64,000 nucleotides of DNA from Ottelia alismoides (Eukaryota; Streptophyta; Magnoliopsida; Alismatales; Hydrocharitaceae), in NCBI GenBank assembly GCA_037367405.1, contig JAZKJV010000603.1:868001-932000 (forward strand), read 5' to 3'. The position numbers were made by a program, and so were the translations under genes. Shown here in pieces: positions 57,535 to 64,000 of the stretch. How positions within the stretch are numbered: the stretch's first letter is position 1; each line of letters begins with the position of its first letter. The notes under the pieces are model-generated. The model was given only the letters and a program-made list of their open reading frames with translations, was not told the origin of the DNA and made no database searches.

Positions 57535-59277
57535 GAGTATGTGCATGCTGGGAGCCCCCGTTTCGTCCATCAGAGGCTTCGTCGGAGCAGCTCCAGGCCA
57601 CCTTCATTGTCATGCGCATCCGGTCGTTGGCTCCTCCATCGGTCCCGTTCAGTCGACGCGGAGGACCTCCACGATCATTCCCAAGCCTCCCGATAGACCA
57701 TCGGAGCTAAGTATCACCTCCTTAGCTCTGGTGAAACTTTCCTCGATGTTGTTCATCCAGGCCCTCTCAGCACCGTGGGATTGGTGGTCCTCCTCCAGAT
57801 CGAATCCACGCCATCGACACAGCAGGCTTTTCAGGCCGTTAGATCGCGGATCTGGCGCATCTACACCCCATGTCCTCGACCATTTCTGAGACGTTAGATC
57901 TGACACCTGCCACATCAGAGCTGCATGTTCACGCACCGCCAGCGGCCACCACGTGCCCCTCACGCGCACCGCACACGCATGCAAGGGTATAATGCATACC
58001 CAGCACTTTTTATGCTTTATTTTCTATGCATTAAATAAATTTGTAGTTTGAACTATTTGCATATTAGTCCCTACATTTTCTTGTATTTGCACTTTAGTCC
58101 TTCCTGTCTGGAAACACGCGCAAGATCACGTGCACTTTGGTGTTTTGCATGTTTAGTCCTGAACCTTTTGATGGTTGATATATGAATGAGATATTTTCTG
58201 AATTTGCACTTATGCCCCTGTGAACGGTGTATTGCGCATGTGCATTATTTCCTGAGAATTTTGCACTGATATACCTGGACTTTACATGTGTGTTACTGTT
58301 TAACTTGGAACTCTAGGTTATTTGTAAATAGGTCCCTATAGCATGAGTGCTTTATCTTAAACCAAATAATTATCAAATCTACTCCAAAATTCCCCAAAAA
58401 TTACCATTAGCTCCTGCTAATGCTTAATATTTTTGGTAATATTTTTGACGTAATTTGATTTATTTGTTATTTTCTAAAAATAAAAAACCCATAAAAACAT
58501 GTTCGTTTGTTTTAGAAAATAGAAAAAAATACAAAAATAGCCCTAAATATTCTATAAAAATGTGTGTATGTTTGTTTTAGTTTCTTTTAACTTTAGTAGC
58601 ATTTTGGTTCCATTAGCTTCTTGTAAAACCCTAAAAATCACAAAAGACCAAAAATCTTATAAAAATCATTAAAAATTCCACAAAAATAAAAAAATGCGTT
58701 TTCAATTTCTGTAGTTAGATATTGTCATCTATTTTCACATAAAATTGCAATCAGGATGTTCGGAACACTTTAGATATTTTAAAGTTGTCTTCTAGTCCAG
58801 GTTGTACATTATTTTGATATTTTAACCGTGTTTCATTTTATAAAATTATATAAAATCTGAAAAATTCCACAAAATTACCAAAAACTTTTGCATATTTTTA
58901 AAAATAAAAAAATATTTTTATTTTATTTTTTGAGCTTTTTTAACCTTAATAAAAATTATTGTAGTGTGAGTTCCTTCATATTTTTATTCTTTGTCTTATT
59001 AGAAGATATAAAAAAAATGCAAATAAAAAAATTAACCGAAAAGATGCTTGTTCTTCTTTGATTTCTCGACTACTTCGTAGGCTTAGCTCGTGCTCCTTAT
59101 GTTTGACCCTGGTCGCTATACTAGGTTAAATAAATAGCAGAGACCGCTTCTTTGGATTTCGTGCTTTGATTGTTTTTATTTGTGGTCTTATTTTTCTTGA
59201 TTGACTATGCCTTGCGATTCGGGTCGCAATGACCTTAGATACTACTTAACCTGAGTGCTCAGATCGCATCATTAGAA

Positions 59278-59295
59278 TGGCGCCGTTGCCGGGGA
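59278..59295 (+). promoter_or_regulatory. Element K primer binding site (tRNA-Asp)
   Basis: TGGCGCCGTTGCCGGGGA, an exact complement of the 3' end of plant tRNA-Asp(GUC) including CCA, six bases after the LTR end. Confidence 0.95.
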
Positions 59296-60718
59296 GCACG
59301 ACTTAGTAGTCGGTTTTCAGCTTTTTCTTTCTTTTTTTGCTTTATTTTTGTTCATTTTTACCCTCTATCTATTATAACTGATTTCTGACTTATTTTTGTT
59401 TCTCTTTTCTGTGCGAGGGACCGCCCGAGGAGTTTTGCAGCTTTTAGTTGGAGGACTCGCGCCTGAGGAGGAGCAGGAGGACAGGAGGAGCACACTTATA
59501 TAGGATAGAGTAGCTAGTCTATTTTCAACCATTTTATTATAATTGTAATAATACATGACCTTAAACAGTGTTGGACACTTGGCTATATTGGGGTTTGTTT
59601 CGCCGAGCACCGGTGTGCTCGGGGGACCTCACCGTGGTTTTCACCGGTTTTGATTTTTTTTCCTTTTATTTTTATTTTGATTCTCGAAGAATTTGGCCCT
59701 TAGATTTAGGGGTTTCTTTTACTGTGACATAATTGATTAAGGTCCAATCCCTAATTATTTGCATGTACCTGCTGTTTGTAATTGGACCTAATTAATAAAA
59801 TCACAATAAAAAGTTAACTTGGTTGCTTGAGAGGTCACGCGCCGCTAGAGGTCGTATACAGCGCGTGCTGGATTCGTTGTGGCGGACACCAATCGGCATC
59901 AGAGACCGGACTCCGACCTCTCTCTGACCAGTTAGCTACAGTTCTTCACATGTAGAAATTGCTCATCTAAGGTCGTTTTCTTCTTGCATCATATATGATA
60001 GTTTTATTTTTGTCTTTTAATTTATGTGTGGATCACCCTGTATGTAGAGTGTTGGCGACAGGTACACATCTCTTACTTTGCATGCATCATCGTGTTTGAT
60101 CGTGCATCAGGGTTTTCGACTTCTCCCCCTGTTTTGGACTTTAAATAATCAGGAGATCGAAAAATTCATTAAGCGTTTGTTTGTTTATTGGAAAAATACC
60201 TAAAAAGTGATAATCATAAAATTAGGACTGGTAAACAAACTTGGCCCTAAAAGACACTCGACTTAAAAATCTATCTTGGGAGACCAATTCCCTCATTGTT
60301 TGGTTTGCTTGCGCGAGAGAGTGACCCGCACACTAGGCTAGAGCCATACCTGGACTTTCATCAGACTACTGGTCTTGGGGTTACTCATTCTCCAGTGAGG
60401 ATCGCTCTGGTCTCCGGTAAAGCGGGCCGCGATAACCTTAACAGAGAGAGTTGATCGGGTAGCCGGTAAATGGTCCGCAACTTGTACTTGCTGGGAAAGA
60501 TCTAACTTTGGGATTGGGCCAGTCTCCTGAGAGCATCGGATTCCTACCAGCTCGCTTAATCGCCCTACTAGACTGAATTATCACCTAAATAAAATCGACA
60601 AGATAAAAGACTGAACCTTTACGGTCATCAACTCTCGATGTTGAGTAGGTGAATTGAGGGTTTGTTTGCTGATCTTGTTTGTTTCCAAATCCCATCCGCC
60701 TTTTTCTCGAGAATCACG
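59296..60718 (+). other. Element K leader (PBS to gag)
   Basis: Noncoding. It shares two blocks with leader A. The first, 59800-60150, includes TCGTATACAGCGC. The second, 60240-60620, includes the AGCCGGTAAA region and TACCAGCTCGCTTAATCGC. The second block lies directly upstream of gag. There is also a splice-donor-like GACAG|GTACAC near 60060. Confidence 0.7.
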
Positions 60719-62986
60719 ATGATGGGCTAGAGGTACCTTAGGCAGCCCTTGGCTGCACTGCTTTCGAGCACTCCATCCCATTCATCTAGGTTGGTTCGTG
60801 AGAGCCCAGACCCACTCTCTGAATCCAAGTTTGACTCCGTCCTATTCTCCCTCGATCACCCTTCTTCCAGTCCCAAGATGCCCGAGCAGAGATCGGAGCA
60901 GATATTTGTTCATTTGACGGCATCTGAGTTTGGGTCTTTTGCCTTTGTAGAGACCCAAGAGATGGCCAGCAGCGAGGAGCACACACATGGGCAGCCCCAG
61001 ACCACCACTTATGTTCAAGGTGCCATCAACAACACCCTTTTAGCTTCCTTGGAGACGATGCAGAGATAGATCAGAAACCAAGCGGCTTTCATGGCTGATA
61101 TGCGCAGAGAGATGACCCAGATGCGAGCTGACCACATAGAGAAGAACCGACCAGACGGTGGAGAGATACCAGATCACGAAGGAGGAGATGGAGGACAACT
61201 AGAGGAGCCACATGAGCCAGCCCGACCAGCCAGGCTGATGAGAGAGTTGCACAACCCTGGTGCGACTCTTACACACCATTGGGTTCAGCTTCCGGCGATC
61301 CTGGGAGATTTCGAGCTCCCCCCTCAAACGATTCAGTTGTTTCCCAAGTTCCATGGGCTTGCCACCAAAGAGTCGCATCTACATTTGCAAGAATTTGAGA
61401 TGATCTGCAGCACGGTCCACGACATATACGCAGACGAGGACACCATCAAGATGATGGCTTTTCCATTCTCCCTGGTTGACAGAGCAGCCTATTAGCTGAA
61501 GCGTTTAGGGAGATACGTTACTTCATGGGAACATCTTTGGAACGAGTACTTGAACAAGTACTATCCACTCGATCGGACGAATGCAACTCGAGATCTCATT
61601 AACAACTTCTCCATGCTTCCCAATGAGCAATTTCATGAGGCATGGGACCGCTTCTGAGAGCTCATTGACCGGTATCCACACCATGACATCTCTAAGCCCA
61701 ACTTAGTTCAGATTTTCTTTTGTGGGATGACACCGGAGCTGTAGGGGCTCATGAACGCATCTTGTGGGGGATCCTACTTCGCCAAGGAAGAAGACCATGT
61801 CTGTTCCATAAATGAGGAGATGGCCGAGAACTACACAGTTATGTCCCAGACCTGTCTCTACACTTAGGGGAAGCCCCCACCCCAGGACGTGACCTATCAC
61901 AGGATATCACAGGTCGATGCAGGTCCATCCACCTCTTCAGCAATCGCAGCACAGGCAGAGTCGTCGGCCGCTGATATGGGCATCATCAGCGAGAAGCTGA
62001 ACTGTATCGAGATCGTCGAGAAGAAGCAGTGCCAGGGTATGACGCAGATCAACCAGTTGGTACAGACATTGAGTGACCTGAAGACCCAGATCATGTGTCT
62101 CTAGGAGGCACATATGGCTTCTCAGCCCTGTCTTAGGTCACGAACTGACCTTAGTAGCAGCAGCTCGACCTAGCCCTCCGCCAAGTACAGACAGGTTCAC
62201 CATATCCAGGAGGAGCCGTTCCAGCAGCGCAACACCAGTACGTTCAGCCACCACCATCTCAGGACACTCAGATGGTGGTGTACCAGCAGGCTCAGCCCGT
62301 GGCAGTCCTTCCTCCACCCCTTTTGAGTAGGAGCCGTTGATGGAAGTCAACAGGATTTGGTACGATCGACAGCAGCCAGGGATCCGTCGAGATCATCTCG
62401 AATTCAGGTGGTCGACCGGAGGTGCCTCATCCCAACAGCAGCCTCCAGCTCAGGGTGGACAGTTTAACCAGCCTCAGCAGTAGCCCCAGTTCCCACACCA
62501 GCCACATCAGCAGCATTACCAGCACGGTCCTCATCCCTACCAGCAGGGACAACCGTGGATGCAGCACCAGCAGCAGCCTCAACAGTACTCTCAGTTTCTC
62601 CCTCATCCTTCCCGGCAACAACTTCACTTCCAAAGAGGCAACCTGTCCGATTCTCATGGGCTAGCCTATGAGAACCCAACACTCGAGGATCTAGCCCGCC
62701 ATCTTTCCGATCAGTAGGCCACTTTCAGGAGGGAGATGGATGAGTTCCGCCATGAGATGAGGGAAATCATCAAAGGGAAAGCCGCCATACCCGCTCAGAT
62801 CGAGCCAAACCCGAACAACCTAAAAAGAAAGTCTGAGCAGGTACAGTTCAGAGGTTACCACTCTTAGCGACTTATTGGGCGATATTACTTCATATACATT
62901 TGATGTTGACTTTTTTACACTTAGGAGTGGTAGGATGCCAGCTGGCGGTGCCTCGTCTGAGCGATGACACCATGAGGATGCAGGAG
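60719..62986 (+). pseudogene. Element K gag (truncated by L, many stops)
   Basis: The start ATG-ATG at 60719 matches A; codon 4 is a TAG. It then reads LAALLSSTPSHSSRLVRESP (60749 on), GAINNTLLASLETMQR, RELHNPGATLTHHWVQLPAI, PKFHGLATKESHLHLQEFEM and the gag shell domain. Stops include TAG at 61493-61495 (Trp in A), 61742-61744 (Gln in A) and TGA near 61655 (Arg in A). A Gln/Pro-rich region (about 62150-62600) is followed by MDEFRHEMREIIKGKAAIPA and NPNNLKRKSEQ (62737-62840), as in A. The frame ends at the insertion of L. Confidence 0.88.
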
Positions 62987-63392
62987 TGTAAATTCATGAA
63001 CTTGGCATCTCTCGGATCCTATATTATAAGATCCGACTCTTCAAGAGAAAACCAACGGAATTTGTTTCGTGTGAATCGGACTTCGTTTCGATTTGTTATG
63101 ATTTTCGGAAGAAAGAGAAATAAGGAGGGTTAAGATGTCATTAACCCATAATGATTGTCATTAAGACTAATTAAGCATGATTAAAGAAACTACTGACGGA
63201 TTAAAAACCGTTAATGATCATTAGCAAACATTAATCAATAGTTAGCAAAAGATAAGCGCAAGCTGCGAAAGTTAAATCGCTATTAGTGAAAGTTAATCAC
63301 AATTAGTATTAATTAAGCTTCATTAGAGAATCTTGAATCTTCTAGAATGTTCTAACTTAAGCCCCAAGTTTGGGATAAGTTTTGGCCAAAAC

Positions 63393-63457
63393 CATGGGCC
63401 AAAACCATGGGCCTCTAAACCATGGTTAAGGTATAAATCATGGTTTTCTAACCATGG
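63393..63457. promoter_or_regulatory. CCATGG palindrome array upstream of the L promoter
   Basis: Five copies of CATGG within 65 bp, four in the form ACCATGG and two as the 10-bp palindrome AACCATGGTT, spaced 13-18 bp. They end 20 bp upstream of the TATA box. Confidence 0.7.
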
Positions 63458-63476
63458 TTAGTGGTTTTCTGGAGCC

Positions 63477-63484
63477 TATAAATA
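63477..63484 (+). promoter_or_regulatory. TATA box of element L
   Basis: TATAAATA in the context AGCCTATAAATAACCCC, followed about 30 bp later by a CTACTACCACCACC leader. Confidence 0.7.
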
Positions 63485-63729
63485 ACCCCTACCCATTCAT
63501 TCTCTAAGATTTCTACTACCACCACCACCCAAGGGCTAGGGTTGAGAGGTCGTGAGGAGGAGTGGGAGGCAGGGAAAGAGCGCTAGCGAAGCGCTGCTGG
63601 GAGAATGAGGAGGAGAAAGGTACGATCCTCTCTTAGTTGCTTCATAAGATAGGATTTCAATTCATCCTCTTTTCTTCCAAGTTTTGTTCTTGATTCATCT
63701 TTCTTTCCGATTCGTTTCCTATTGTGGTT

Positions 63730-64000
63730 CGAGGACAAATCTGTGTAACACCCTACATAAGTGCAGACGGTTGTGCACGTCAGTGAACCTTGTGATTCGT
63801 CACACATTCACTTACCTAAGACGCGTGGTGTCTACCGATTCTCCATTTCTTATTGTTCTTTCTTTTCCGCTTTTATAGTAATTTTGATGGAGAAATCCGT
63901 GTAATACCCTACTTAGGTGCGGGCGGCTATGCACGTCAGTGAACCCTGTGATTCATCACACATTCACTCACCTAAGACGCGTGGTGTCTACCGATTCTCC
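63730..64000 (+). repeat. 156-bp tandem repeat in element L
   Basis: GTGTAACACCC (63743 on) and GTGTAATACCC (63899 on) begin two copies with a period of 156 bp. Both share GCACGTCAGTGAACC, ATTCACT and CCTAAGACGCGTGGTGTC, and the second copy leaves the window. In copy 2, CTTAGGTG and CACCTAAG form an inverted repeat around the conserved middle. Further copies may follow. Confidence 0.8.

Larger units (their letters stand above)
55951..59271 (+). repeat. Element K 5' LTR, 3321 bp
   Basis: It starts TGATGAATCCC with a palindrome (arms 55951-55956/55965-55970) and ends GCATCA. A TATA box lies at 56976 (TATAAAG), a candidate intron at 57220-57534, CCACGTGCC near 57950, and an AT-rich U5-like part to the end. 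Open frames near 56802-57209 and 57472-57984 lie in the promoter/leader part and have no domain. Confidence 0.88.
55951..62986 (+). mobile_element. Element K: Athila-type element, 5' LTR to gag
   Basis: 5' LTR (55951-59271), exact tRNA-Asp PBS (59278-59295), leader, and gag up to a PAGGASSER-type block, where element L is inserted. Protease, RT and the rest should lie beyond the right window edge, after L. Gag and leader are closer to A than the LTRs are. Confidence 0.88.
62987..64000 (+). mobile_element. Element L: start of an unidentified LTR element
   Basis: The sequence changes abruptly inside gag of K at TGTAAATTC (62987), after a possible target duplication AGGAG (62982-62986). It has LTR-like order: AT-rich U3 with many TTAATNA words, a CCATGG array (63393-63457), a TATA box (63477), a CT-rich leader, then a 156-bp tandem repeat reaching the window edge. 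No coding sequence is visible. The lineage is not determined; an LTR is the best reading, but a solo LTR or another element type is possible. Confidence 0.6.

Noticed and set aside
59278..59295. A tRNA-Asp gene fragment
   Set aside because: Only the 18-nt complement of the tRNA 3' end is present, right after an LTR; it is a primer binding site. No cloverleaf.

Overview
The window looks like nuclear, heterochromatic DNA from a flowering plant with a repeat-rich genome. It is AT-rich and I see no convincing host gene. Essentially everything I recognise is a transposable element: Athila-type Ty3/gypsy elements with very long LTRs (3.0-4.0 kb) and tRNA-Asp primer binding sites, Copia elements with an initiator-Met primer site, a hAT transposase relic, a plant RTE-type LINE and the start of another LTR. 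The species cannot be fixed from sequence alone. All coding regions are broken by stops and frameshifts.

Layout, with letters used throughout. A (1-14846, minus): Athila element with 5' LTR, leader, gag, protease, RT, RNase H, integrase and a 2.7-kb noncoding 3' region; its 3' LTR leaves the window after 51 bases. B (14847-22377, plus): right half of a second Athila element, cut in RT by A, with a full 3' LTR. C (22378-27624, minus): Copia element with 2.5-kb 5' LTR, leader, gag and start of protease, cut by B. D (27625 to about 35399, plus): right half of a third Athila element, cut in RT by C. E (about 35400-38095, minus): Copia element from gag to the start of RT, cut by D. F (about 38096-39470, plus): Athila gag-end and protease fragment. 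G (39471-41920, plus): truncated Athila LTR. H (41926-51583, plus): structurally complete element with two 3.2-kb LTRs and a matching 5-bp target duplication but no gag-pol, so a non-autonomous large derivative. I (51589-53040, plus): hAT transposase relic. J (53765-55940, minus): RTE LINE, 5' truncated. K (55951-62986, plus): Athila 5' LTR, leader and gag. L (62987-64000 and beyond, plus): unidentified LTR inserted in K, ending in a 156-bp tandem repeat.

A to F read as the right arms of a nest of insertions (A in B in C in D in E in F). This predicts the order and content of the left arms outside the window.

The most interesting signal is noncoding. The Athila copies A, B, D and H share a 2-kb 3' region without an env ORF. 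It carries two or more inverted repeats built from the polypurine-tract core (TATACTTAGG with CCTAAGTATA), a second PPT-like block (AAGTATAGGGGG) about 1.6-1.95 kb before the LTR, and a small hairpin ending next to the true PPT whose stem changes sequence while pairing and a GGA-type loop are largely kept. The LTRs begin with a palindrome repeating the LTR-end inverted repeat, contain a candidate intron in the transcribed part, and two of them carry paired G-box palindromes. The leaders of A and K share a conserved noncoding block just before gag. I know of no description of the PPT-core hairpin system, but I could not search for one.
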